64,000 bases of DNA from Skeletonema tropicum (Eukaryota > Bacillariophyta > Thalassiosirophyceae > Thalassiosirales > Thalassiosiraceae): positions 2,542,001 to 2,606,000 of the forward strand of contig CM074132.1 in NCBI GenBank assembly GCA_037178625.1, written 5' to 3'. The notes under the pieces were generated by a model. It worked only from the letters and a program-made list of their open reading frames with translations, was not told the DNA's origin and made no database searches. Position 1 is the stretch's first letter; each line of letters opens with the position of its first letter. Positions 10,040 through 21,086 of this stretch are shown here, one piece after another. The position numbers were made by a program, and so were the translations under genes.

Positions 10040-11440
10040 AGTATTAGGTCGTAAGTAGTGGGCATGGTTGTGTATGATCTTAGTTGTTACTCGTTGCTTT
10101 GCATGTGCCTGCTCCGCTCGTGCTTCAAATTTATCTTTCGACTTCCCCTTGACAACCTTCTTGCCACTCTGAAGGCACATGATACAAATGGGTAAGCATT
10201 TGACATAGAACAACCTAGACAGCAGCCGCAACACAACCGGCGAACCCATCCATTTAGCCTTTGCCCTTGGGTCGGCTGCTCTTCTTTCCAGAGTCTATGA
10301 CGGCATAAAATTCATCATCGCTGATCTGGACAGGATTTAAAGCGTTCGAAAAAGCCGCAACAGTGCCTCTCACAACAAGGGAATACCTCACAACTTTCTT
10401 CTTCGATCCAGATCTTATTTTCCTCAAGATGAAGCCTTTCCAGCTAAAAAGTCCTTGAGACGATGAAGCAGATCGCCAATATGCTGAGTTTCTTTCTTGA
10501 TGGCAGCAAAGGCCTCTTCATATACGGGCACAGCAAACTCACTCCAGCGTAGATTGCTCATGGTCGCGATTTTGCTATCTATGTCATCACGGCTGGTTTG
10601 CTCATTATATTTTCTTCGTGACAAAACTGGTAAGTTAGGAGGAATATAGATATAACTGAACAATAAACTTAGTTTGTGCCCGTTCTCTTCATTCCTGTAT
10701 TGTCGGGGAGGGTAGGGAACTCTGCTCGAAGGAGGACTTTCCAATACTTCAGCACAAAGCACACAGAGTACTTTTGATCTTTTGTATATTGGTCATCAGT
10801 TTATTTTTTGCTTTTCATCACGATATCCGAGTTTAATTTCCTCGAGGTAATCATACAGATAGTGCAAGATTTGAGTGTCGATGCGCGTCTCTTCGTCAAG
10901 ATCTGTTTCGTAACGGAGGTATTCCACAAACTTGTAGTCCTTGCCCATCATCGCCCGCCTTGAATGCACAAGTTTTTTGTTTTTTCTTTGCAGGCTCTGT
11001 TGGAAGATCAACATTGATAACATCGACATTGATATTTTCATCTGGGAGAAGAATGTAAATCCCTTTCGTAACGATGGGAGTGGAGTCAGAGTGTAATTCC
11101 TTCAACGTATCATATCATATCACTTAGGAAATTAGGTAAATGTTGCATTATCGCTTAGACATCATTGAACCAAACGTATCACCCTCATGGAGAAATTCAA
11201 CAAGATTGCATGCACCTGGGTCAGACGCATCTGCAGTGATTGTCTCAATACGCCCGATGGCGGCATCTAGAGCATCGTCCGTTACATCTTTTCCTTCCTT
11301 TTCAAAGAGCTTTTTGACTCCGAATGGTCATCATTTGCCCGCACCTTCGTGCGGATCATTATGCATTAAATGTTTTCGTGCTCCGATAGAAATGCACGTC
11401 AATGAGCACCACATGGCGATGCTGGGGGGCGGCAGCCGAT
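10040..11440 (-). pseudogene. Decayed gene of unknown family, split across several frames
   Basis: Minus-strand protein-like segments follow one another but are broken by stops and frame changes. They include 'HLMHNDPHEGAGK' then two in-frame stops then 'PFGVKKLFEKEGKDV' (11330-11170); 'STPIVTKGIYILLPDENI' (about 11085-11030); 'IDTQILHYLYDYLEEIKLG' (10890-10820); 'SNLRWSEFAVPVYEEAF' (10560-10510); and 'VVRGTVAAFSNALNPVQIS' (10370-10310), ending in a basic tail. A TTACCAG acceptor near 10630 suggests the ancestor had introns. I cannot name the family. A live multi-exon gene is not fully excluded, but the tandem stops argue against it. It sits inside the inverted repeat pair 9926/11671. Confidence 0.5.
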
Positions 11441-11638
11441 GAGTTTAGAACTAAGCGATGTAAAAAATAACTCAACCAATAGTGTTGTTAGAGGGTAGTA
11501 CTACCATTGTACCATTGTGTTGTGTGTTGTGTCCGATGCCATCTTGTTGGAGGTTTGTTAGTGGTCCTCACAGCGGGGGTGAAAATCCCCTCGGGGGAGC
11601 CACTAGAACTGAAACCGGTGTCTAGGTGGGGGGGGTAT

Positions 11639-11671
11639 TAATAGTAACTCAAAGATTAAATTGTCCCCGCC
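11639..11671 (-). repeat. Inverted repeat, right arm (33 bp)
   Basis: Reverse complement of the arm at 9926-9958, with two mismatches. Confidence 0.7.
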
Positions 11672-12370
11672 TACTCATCTTTTTTACCCCCATCTTTTTC
11701 CAAGACACATAACAAATGCTTAAAAAATAAAAAATATATATACTACTCCTATATAACCAAATTACAACATGAAAGGGTGATTTTTCCTGGCCCCCAAGAA
11801 GGAGGGAGAGGGGAGCAGAGAGCAGATTATGGTACTAAAAACTTTTGATTATTAGGTGAGACTCCCAGTTAGAGCCTAGGAAAAAATTATTAGGCGATTA
11901 TTAGGCGATTATTAGGCGATTTGTCTTAGAGATTTTTTTGCTTGATTTTAAGGTTAACCCTAATTTTTTTCTAAATACTTTCATTCCTAGCTTGCTTTCC
12001 CTCCACCCGCCCTCTTATGAGCTCTTGACTGCATTTATCAAGCCAAGGATCACTATCAAGGAGTTATACAGGGCGAATCTGAGCGTTTAAACTGTTCCTC
12101 TCTAGATGGCTGGAATATACGATTTCGAGGTCATGCTTATCAATCGCGGTGGAGGTGATACGCCAAGTCCTTGCCCCTACATATAAATAGAAACTACCGA
12201 TTTAATGGGAAGTGTGCAGGGGTATGATTATAGCTTTGGTTTTTCTATTTATTAATTAGCTGCAAACATTCAAGCCAGCAGGGACCAGAGATAGAATCAC
12301 TTGAGATGAGAGCATCTTTCCAGGTAACGAGCATGCATGGTTATCATTTGAGCAAAAGGCGATTGAATGA
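11672..12370. other. Non-coding, low-complexity stretch
   Basis: AT-rich intergenic DNA with no usable ORF. It includes a short tandem array of TTAGGCGATTA (about three copies, 11887-11922). PIG-O ends at 12371 on the minus strand, so part of this is its 3' flank. Confidence 0.5.
11887..11922. repeat. Short tandem repeat, 11-bp unit x3
   Basis: Three consecutive copies of ATTATTAGGCG; a related GATTATTAGG occurs just upstream near 11846. Confidence 0.7.
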
Positions 12371-15300
12371 TTACTTGTCACGGCCCTCCTTTCCAATATA
12401 TTTCACTTTGCTGTAACTATTCGGTAATAATAGTGCATCAACGAACCAAAACACCAACCCTATGACAGTAAATATTGCAGCAAACATAAATCTGGGGGCA
12501 AACATTGCCCATACCATTACTATTGAAGACCATGAAACAAATTCTTGAGATTGTGAACGGCAAAAGGTAACAGAGCACATAATCGATGATGATACAGATA
12601 CTCACGGTGTCTTTTCATAGCGCTCACTGATACACAAGATGTCAATGTTTCAGTACATTGATAGAAGCAAAACCAATCCCAAACTCGTGAAATTTCATCT
12701 TTGCTGCCAGCAGCAATGAAGTTTGAGGCGAACCGAGACGTCAGTAGCAAAAGCAGAGTTCCAAGAAGTTCCCAGCCAAATGTATTCATAAACAGAGAGA
12801 AGCCAGCAATGTGGAACTGGAATGTGTCCGTGGCAACAAAAGCTGCCGTAAACTGTAATCTATTGAAGGAGCAATGGTGATTGGTGGCAAAGAATACCTC
12901 TCTGATCAGTAATCGCCATATTGCTGCCAGTACTGGTGCATCAATCTCTGGTTGTGCTTTCGATTGCATCATCATTTGCGATAAAGCCGCACACTGTACC
13001 AAAACTGCGACTGCCGTGCAGGCTGTAGAAGGCCCTGTTACAATCACCAAGAATAGCATCATTCGGAATATAACCAATTGAGAGTGGCACAACAATGTCC
13101 AAGATCTTCGCACTCGATTTCCATTCACTTGCGATGTCAACTCGCTCCCAATGCAATAAACAGAATGAATCACCCCCATCATCACGAAGATCATTGAAGC
13201 TTGCGCAAACTCATGCCCATTTCGTGAGTGATCATGTGTACGTTTCTCCCACCAACTACACGCCAAGCAAATCATAACCAATATATCGATGCATTTAGAG
13301 AACGCATATGTCTGCGTCGACTCAAACCAGCTGAGTCGCAAGGCTAGCAACAAAGCAAGAGCTGGTAAGAAGACCAACGCGCTGTGCGATGCATGAAGCC
13401 TTATCGACGGATCTAGCCCGTGGCCGGTGACAAACGCATTGTGAATGCGGGAGGACAAAATCACTATCAAAGGTAGGTAGGCAGAAACTGCTGTTTTTGT
13501 TGTATCCTTGTTTGACTCAAAATACCAGCGACGAAATACCAGCAGGCACAGTATTGCAAGAAAGAATGTGACAATGACTCCCTCATGCTCAATGTAACTG
13601 TTTCCAAATGTAAGCACACCAGAATAAAAGATCATACAGATAAATGATGCAACCACTTCCAGGAGGCGAAATGATTGTAAAGAGCTCTTAAACTGATTCT
13701 CTTTGGCACCACTCACAACGATTCTATTTTTGGTTCCAAACCAACACAAAATCATTCTCATCTGTTTTCGAACATCCCTTTTCCATAGAGGATTGGCTAA
13801 AACCCAAGCAATAAATAAGATACAAATACCAATCATCATTCCTTTTTCATTGAATTGAGTCCAAACTTGCTTTCCGAGATCTGTGCTTTCTGCCAAGAAT
13901 ATCTTAAAGAGACCACATGCTTGACGAAATTCTGTGGAATCATGATAATTGTTATCTTGCAACTCTCTCCGAGATTGTAGAATTGCACCTCGATACAGTG
14001 TCGTCGCAGAATTGAGAAGCTCTTTCAATTCATGTAATCTCTCTCGTGGCAAATCTCGCGATGTTTGTGAGTAGGTGTACAGGTACGTCCAAACTTGCGC
14101 AGCGTTGAGTGCCAGAGCTGTGGCAATATATGGAGTAGAGGATGATGCTTCCGTCTCTTCATTTTCACCATACGGTTTGGGCAATATTGCTGTAACTAAC
14201 CCACCAATGTTGGCATAAGGGATAGGTAGACCTAAGAGAAGACTAATTGTTGGAACCAAATCGATTTGGTGAATTGAATCAAATGCCTGAGTAGATTCAG
14301 ACCCAACCTCTCTTCCGTCTATTCGTTGATCATATCCTTCTCCCGCGTTGCAACCAGGACTAAAATGGACAAATAGCCCTGCATTAACTTCCTCGCTTGT
14401 TCCTCCACCATGGTTTCCATCTTCGGTCATACCATGGTCACCCAACACAAAAGCAACAATGCAAGACTTTTCAGGTGCATTGTCGATCCTGTCTAGTGTA
14501 TTGGAGAGCATATTATCCATCTGTTGAAGCTTCTTCTCCATGTGGGGATTGTTGGGGCCATAAGTGTGGCCGACATGATCAACTCCAAGGAAGTGTGAAA
14601 CCATCAGCTCAAATAATGGGACCTTTGTTGTCGGATCGATATTTGTTTTCAAACCAGCAAGTCGATCCAAAAGTCTTGGCAAATGCAGCAAACAGCCATT
14701 ATCTACAGTGTCCAAATCTCTAGTATTGAATGATGGGTATGGATGAGCGTCATCAAATTGCGTCGGGAAGAGATCTATCCAAGTATCATCCCCAACAAAT
14801 GCAATCTGTGGCTTTTGAATATGATTGTGCATCATTCGATGTTCCCAAGGTGCGTTCTTTAACTGCTCAATCCATGAATCTTCATCGATTGAAGCACCTC
14901 CAAATGAGCCAGTAATATCTGCAAATGTAGGCAATCCACCGGTAGTCAATCCTTTGAGTCGTTGCATTGTGACTGTAGGAGGATCAGCGACAAATTGATA
15001 CAGCTTCGAAAATCCTCTACTCTTACTGCTTTGCTCATTACTATCAGGAAATAAGCGTGATCCCACAGATAGTGGAAGATGATCCCTTGCAAAGTCAAAA
15101 CGCAATGCATCTACAACAATAATTGCCACGGAGTCGACTTTTCTTGGTGCCCAACAGCCATTATTTCTTTCAGTAACATTGTGATGGTCGCTGTGGCGAA
15201 GATAATCTGAAATCCATCGGTTCTGTCTCAAAAAGCTGATTTCGTCATCATTCAAATCCAATGCGTCTTTTAACAGATTTCCTGCAGCACCAGGTGCACA

Positions 15301-15423
15301 GGAAGAGCGATGGTCAAATGATGTCCGTGAGAGAAAGAATGATTGTGTGAAGATGGTCAGGCCCAAGGCAATCAATGTTGGTGGGAAGAGGAGCCTAAGA
15401 AGAGTTATGCTGCTGCGACTCAT
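12371..15423 (-). CDS. PIGO: GPI ethanolamine phosphate transferase 3 (PIG-O/GPI13)
   Basis: Adds ethanolamine phosphate to the third mannose of the GPI anchor in the ER. Two exons: 15423-12606 and 12543-12371, 996 residues. Intron 12605-12544 (GTGAGT...AAG) restores the last membrane segment ('MVWAMFAPRFMFAAI'), which the family has; without splicing the frame ends early. ATG at 15421-15423 begins 'MSRSSITLLRLLFPP', a signal anchor. Phosphodiesterase-fold motifs: 'IIVVDALRFDF', 'TVTMQRLKGLTTGGLPTF' (with the likely Thr nucleophile), 'HFLGVDHVGHTYGP' and 'LGDHGMTEDGNHGG' (metal ligands). Multiple membrane helices fill the C-terminal half. Length and order fit PIG-O well. I see no frame damage. 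Confidence 0.93.
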
Positions 15424-16022
15424 GATTTGAATATCAATCACACTGGTGTCATCTCTTCATTTATCGATCAGCCGCCAATATCCGCTCAGCTTACGTAGTT
15501 CATGAACATAGTCGTAACACAAAGTAGCGACAGTGGACGGTGGCGAGATTCGAGATGAGAAGTAATTAAGGTGCAGTGGCTCTACGGTGTTGCCCGCCTT
15601 GGTACTTTCCCGTCCACGTAGTTGCCCGCTGGAAAATCCGGACTTAGGAAGTCCGGACAGTAACAAATTGAGTATTCCGTCGTTGCCCGTCCACCTAATT
15701 ATGCCCCCCCGACGAGCGGACACATCCGCGGGCAACTACAGTGGACTCACTGTCATGAATCTCATGCGATGCGCGATGCCTCTATCCATGTTTTTTAGCC
15801 TTACGATAATACTTTTAATATTTTTTTGTCCTATTTTTAAGCTCTAATAGCTTCCTCTATTACAATCCCCCTTCATCTATCATCTATTCTCTGAATGGAC
15901 CTCACTCTCTCTCGCCCGAGGATAGAGATCTTGCGGTTGGATGCGATATTATGTACATGGATTGGAATGGAGAATGAATGGCAGCTCAGTCGTATCAGGA
16001 ATTGATGATGCTTAAGCTATGC
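15424..16022. other. Intergenic region holding a MITE-like repeat
   Basis: 599 bp between PIG-O and the SET fusion gene. Apart from the 179-bp palindromic element at 15574-15752, the sequence is AT-rich with no supported ORF. Confidence 0.5.
15574..15752. repeat. MITE-like element with imperfect terminal inverted repeats
   Basis: The ends are CAGTGGCTCTACGGTGTTGC (15574 on) and, read on the other strand, CAGTGAGTCCACTGTAGTTG (from 15752), both continuing CCCGC. The motif GTTGCCCG recurs at 15589, 15620 and 15684, and GTCCAC(G)TAGTTGCCCGC forms a second internal inverted pair (15612-15629 with 15728-15746). A CCGGACTTAGGAAGTCCGG hairpin lies inside. No clear target-site duplication is visible, so the class is open. 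Confidence 0.5.
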
Positions 16023-17865
16023 TTAAGTATCAATCCTCCTCAGCCTCAGACGACTCGCTTGCTCATAGGATGATATATCGCCTAATTCAGTGCCAGCACA
16101 TTGCCCTTGCAATCCACGAACATCTTCTTCCCAGTACGCTGCATCACCGATGTAATCGAGATAATTACAGAGTATCTCCTCTCCTTTCTTGATGTCTCGA
16201 TTTGTCGTTTCTCCGCTTGTCAACGCTTGACGCAAATTACGCTCAAGAGCTGGATTAAACCCTCCCTTTAGTAGTAGAGACTCCGGAGGTTGATTTGGAT
16301 CGGCGTCTACTTCATTGTCAGCGGAACCATGTCCTAGGTTGTAAGAGCCATTGCAGCCATGGTTACAAAACATTAGAAGTCCGGAGTCAACAGTGGAATG
16401 TGTACGCCCTAAAAGGGACGACCAAAATCCATAGCCTGTGAACGAAAGCAAGAGCTGGATTGAGATACAATTCATGTGACCAAGGTATAGATGTATAATG
16501 CATGTTTGCAAACACGTACCTGAACTGAAGCCTTCAACGGCTTCCACAGATTTCATTACTTCCTCAACGTAATCTTCGTCATCGTCATCATGTTCCTCAG
16601 CCCATTCATATAGCTCCATTATGATGCGATGCGATGATGGGTAGATGAAATAACTTTGCCACGACTTCTCCACACCCATCGCTGCTCCTTCTGGAATATC
16701 TTCCTTGGCAAAAATTCCTCTGCCCGAGTACTCACCCATAGTACTTTGACCGACAGATAGGTCTGAATATGGTACATTCACAAGGTCTGGGCCAAAGCTA
16801 TACTCGCAATCTTCAACATTTTCGTGACAGAAAGCTGTCTCGACTGGTTTGGGTGGTATTTGATACTTCATCATTGTTGGCGAATCAAAAAATTTCAGAG
16901 TCTCAGACCTACGTATGCGTTGATGTAAGCGAATATTCACTTCAGCTTCATTGCTGTACCATTCGGCCCTGGATTCATACGACTTCAACGCCACGAGGAA
17001 GCTGCGAGTCTCAAAGCCACTGTTACTGCTTTCGTCTTGGTCTTGGTAGAGGTGCACACTTTTGTATCCAGCTTCTTCTAAAGCATCAATGCCTCTTCCC
17101 AAGCCCTGCAGTTTCCCTATGCCAAGCGATGGATCTTTCTGAGTGATTAAAGTGTCGGTGTTCAAGACAAGCTGAATAATGACCAGTTACGATTTGACAA
17201 GTAGGTAAAAATATAGAATGTGTAAGCACATGCACATCATGTAAATCGTGCGCAATATCATGTATCATTGAGGAAACACTCACCACGCCGCCGTCATTAA
17301 GACAATTGAAACTCGAGGAGAAACCGGTAACAACTTGAAACGGATTAGGATCAATGATGACATCAAATTGCTCATGGTCTCCTAAGGAACATTCTTGACC
17401 TTTCATCTCCAGGGTGGATACCCTTTCATCTACTGCGTCATCTTCATGTTCCTCTACCCCGCCTCTTTGTAATATGACTGCATCCTTGACTGATGCGTGT
17501 TTGAGAATCTCTCCTAGGGTGGCACTTGTCTGATGATGCTTGCCACCTATTACGGCAACTCTCGTTGGATTGAGATGAGTGATCATCGCCGGATGTACCA
17601 GGGCCTCATAGTTGAACATCTTTTCCACCATTGCAGGTTGACATGTGTTTTGGACCTCGCGTCGCTGCCCTCTAGTCAAATGAAAGGAAACCGCCCTTCC
17701 AGAAAAAAGAGCGATGGACGCTGCAGAAAGAATGATGACGATGATGGACAAGCCACTCAAACGAATTGCGTATTTTCCTCCACATGATGTTGATGAGGAT
17801 GGAGAAGGTAGTATTGAGCTATTCCTAGCTGCGAGTTTGGCTTTGGAAGGTGTTTTGTGTTGCAT
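16023..17865 (-). CDS. Spermidine-synthase-like domain fused to a SET domain
   Basis: Three exons: 17865-17284, 17171-16520 and 16435-16023, 548 residues. Introns are GTGAGT...CAG and GTACGT...CAG. A membrane anchor lies at about 33-55 ('LSGLSIIVIILSAASIALF'). Residues about 75-310 follow the aminopropyltransferase fold: 'YEALVHPAMITHLNPTRVAV', 'LGEILKHASVKDAVI', 'FDVIIDPNPF', 'NDGGVLVLN', 'SFLVALKS', 'FFDSPTMMKYQIP'. The glycine-rich AdoMet loop is degenerate ('IGGKHHQTSATL'), so spermidine synthase activity is doubtful. Residues about 340-510 carry SET motifs 'YSGRGIFAKEDIPEG', 'LLMFCNHGCNGSYN' and 'NRDIKKGEEILCNYLDY'. Intron 2 is 84 nt and stop-free in frame, so retention would add 28 residues. 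The substrate is unknown. Confidence 0.82.
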
Positions 17866-18940
17866 GGTTGGTCTTTTGAGCGCTGTAGTATTATTTGGTT
17901 GGATATAGCAACATCAGAACTTTGTAGAAAGAAGCATGCATGATAAGTACATCAATGTAATGTTCATGTTGCGATGAGATTATGCAGAACAGAAAAAATG
18001 GAGGAGAAAAAATGGAGGAGAAAAAATGTCCAGAAATAATCAGTGTGAACATAACGGTTTTGTAGAAAGAAAACGTACCTAATGTTCATGTTGCGATGAT
18101 GTAGAAAAGAAAAAATGGAGGACGGAAAAGTGTCAGAAAAAATCAGCGCTCGTATCCCCTGAAGAAAATCTTGCTTTGGAATGCCGGATACCAGGTCCAC
18201 GACTGAACTTTGCTGCCACTTGCCATATACATATATATGGAATTTGCACTGACAGTTCTCATGATTGAACCATCAAGTGGAGTCTTCATACCCTGAGGGC
18301 AGAACCAAACAACGTCGCAGTCCGTTCGCCTGCTGCCACGCATACTACTTGATAGGATTATTAAATTTACGGTAACGAAGGCATTGTTATGAAGGTATGC
18401 GTTCTCCTCACAACGTTGGTAGGTTGCCTTTTCCGGCACAAGTTTCAGGTTTTGCCCCTCATCCAGCGAGAAATGGTGCACCCGTAAGGTAGGTGCAGCG
18501 AAGGTCAAAGTTGATGCTCAAACTCCTCAAGCTTTGGCGTCTAAGCAGCGTTGTATGCAGCGTCATCTTATGACACCACCTGAAATTGCTGTCTATGGTA
18601 TTTTTGCTTCTGTACCTGTGCTTTCATCAGCTGTCTATCATCCTTCATGATTGTGACAGGTAATTCATCAATTGTGGAGCGGTTTGGAAAGTACCAAAAA
18701 TCTCTCGAACCAGGATTGCATGTGATCATTCCAATTGTAGATCACTTGGCAACAACACTCACTCAAAGAGAACAATTGATATTCCTCCACAAAGATGCAT
18801 CACAGACGCTGTAGTGTATCGGAAAGTCATGAATCCAAAACAAGCATTCTATTCCGTCGATGACTTGAATACCTCTCGCTCAGTGATAAAGGTTTTTACT
18901 TTAATCTTAAGACTTGAGGAGACAATAGAGTGGTCATTAA
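17866..18940. other. Intergenic, diverged direct repeat and short tandem repeat
   Basis: AATGTTCATGTTGCGATGA begins two diverged copies at about 17958-18040 and 18080-18150. Each continues with an A-rich stretch carrying AAAAAATGGAGGA (a 14-bp unit repeated about three times at 17993-18028). A 121-codon minus frame at 18143-18508 has no recognisable features. The rest shows no gene. Confidence 0.5.
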
Positions 18941-20718
18941 CTACTGATGCATCACAGTTCCGATAGGAGGGTACTCCTTTTGCTGTGACGAGTGTTTGAA
19001 GATTTCATCTTCGTCATCTTTTTGAAAAACCTCAGAAACCTTTATCCTTTTCTTCTCTACTTTGACGCCTCCTTGAGACAAGCTTCTATCGATTATTTGT
19101 TTCACATCAGATGGAGAGGATAGCAAGACAACGCACGAGCCGTAAAAAGCTCCACTCTCCTTGTCCACCAGCCACACCAGCTCTCTCACCTTCTCTTCTC
19201 CAAGTGATTTCTTGATCTTGGTGAAAGTTGCAGTTAGCGGTACTCTTCGTAGAAAAATGCGATCCTTGTAGTAAACTTTTGGCTTCTTCGAGAGAGGATT
19301 CAGTTCTGAAGGGGTGGGGCTGTCGCCGACCATCTTTTCTGCCTTTCTCTTCATGGCCACAAGATTTGGGACTTCGCTAGGTGCTTTGTACCCTTCCCTG
19401 CACAACTCACACTTCAGAGAGGCGGGCTTTTCTACAGCTGTAGTAGTACACGCGGTACAAACAATGACCGGTACCCCACACAGGCTACGCGAACACTTGA
19501 ACTGATTTCGATACACTGTGAAGTTGGCTCTGCATAGACAACACTTGGAGCTAATATCCTTCTCCACAGCTGTACCATCCTTGACATCTGGGGTCTGCTC
19601 CATGCGTTTGTCAAAAAGGTAGTTCTTTCCTTTCCAGAATCCTCCTGACGGGTAAGTCTTCACGTATCTCTCAATGCCCCCACGACAATGGAAAACTCCC
19701 TTTGGCTTCAGCTGCTCGCTTACAGTGCTCATTTGGTTGAGAAGAGCTGTTGCTCGCTCGCACCGGATGCCTCCTGTACAGTACATGAGGACATTTTTTC
19801 CAGTTAACTGCTTCTGAGTTTCTTCACTGTTTAACCACTTGGGAAATTCAATTGAATTTCTCATCTTAGGATCGATGAGTTTTGCGCCGCCCTGGGGTGG
19901 TTGGAAGTGTCCAATCGCGCTTTCGTAGGCATTACGAACATCAATGATGACGGCATTAGGATCTTGCATTGCCTTGTGATATTCATCTGCTTCAAGATGC
20001 TCTCCTGCAAACTTCTTCAGGGAGGGCGCTTTGTCTGAGAAATGAAAGAAAAGAGATGAAAAATAAACGGGTAAGTAAATTGGCTGGTGTTGCTACTTAG
20101 ATCATCCAACATATCCATTGAAGGTCAGATAGCGAGCTAGTGATCAAAGGTTATCATATGTCCTGCAGGAACAGCATTTGACTCCGGCCATTCCCGCTGG
20201 CACCTTACACAGTGCGAGTAGACACCGGCTTAATGGTTGTCTTACTGCAGCTCTTATTTCCTCATTCCAGTTGCAACAAATATAACGCATCTACACATAC
20301 ACTCACCTCCTGCAAGACCGTAGGCCACTAATTCATTTGTCTTACGAATGGATAGCGCCTTGAACATCTTATCCTCCGCCACTCCATCTGTAATCTTGAA
20401 ATCCGTATCATTGAAGACATCATTCCATTCCCTCAAGCCATAACAAAATGAGCGAATGTCATGCGGCTTGCCAGTAAGAGTACAATTAAGGCCCTCGCGG
20501 GCAACCCTTCCTCTGCCGGTAATGTTATACTTGGTTCCAATCTCGATTACCTTCTTGAGAGCAGCCTTGTGCTCGGCCTTGGTCCAGATGGGATCCTCTA
20601 CATATTGATAGAAGAGGAGGATCGACCCATCAGCTGTATGCTCAGGATCCACAGGTGGAAGCTCTTTCCCGCAGACAGCCCTGGCATTTTCAGGCACTAC
20701 AATTTCTTCATGATCCAT
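18941..20718 (-). CDS. TrhO/UPF0176-type rhodanese with zinc-finger region and C-terminal RRM
   Basis: Family members hydroxylate tRNA wobble uridine (bacterial TrhO) or are TSTD2-like. Two exons: 20718-20307 and 20034-18941, 501 residues; the intron (GTGAGT...CAG) joins 'YGLAGD-KAPSLKKF'. The upstream extension to 20916 lacks an ATG, so 'MDHEEIVVP' is the best start, implying a cytosolic or nuclear protein. Order: N-terminal UPF0176 domain ('LLFYQYVEDP', 'VAREGLNCTLTG'), rhodanese domain with active loop 'MYCTGGIRCERA' (Cys present), a Cys-rich zinc region ('CCLCRANF', 'CSRSLCG', 'CTAC', 'CELC'), then an RRM ('IFLRRVPLTATFTKI' as RNP2, 'AFYGSCVVLLSS' as RNP1). The added RRM is unusual and suits an RNA substrate. 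Confidence is high for the rhodanese part and moderate for the RRM. Confidence 0.87.
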
Positions 20719-21086
20719 CGAAGAGCATTGCGATATTATGAGAGGGTCGCTGGCTGTGATGGGTGGGGTGATTGGTGGAAATTGAAATTTTGTGGACAAA
20801 GCGCAAAGCGAAGATAGATGGATACGGTCTGTCGGTCTCTCTCTAGAGGGCCATAAAAGAAGGGTCGTACGTCGACTGTGTGAGGAGAAAAGGAGAAAGG
20901 AGAAGAGGGATGTCAAACTCCACCAACTGTCTAAGGTAGATGAAGTCCTTGTTGTGTAATAGTAAGTGCGGTTTGGTGCTTTGATCGTTCCTCATCGCTT
21001 TATGTTCTACATCCAAACTTCAGTTTACATAAATACATTCTCTTGGCAGTTCTGCCCTTTCTAACACCTCCCTCAGGCAATAACTC
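20719..21086. other. Intergenic, 368 bp
   Basis: Lies between the TrhO-like start and the 3' end of family member C, both on the minus strand. It holds the presumed 5' UTR and promoter of the TrhO gene. No other feature seen. Confidence 0.4.

Noticed and set aside
20719..20916. N-terminal extension of the TrhO-like protein
   Set aside because: It begins with TTG; the first ATG in frame is 20716-20718, directly before the conserved part.
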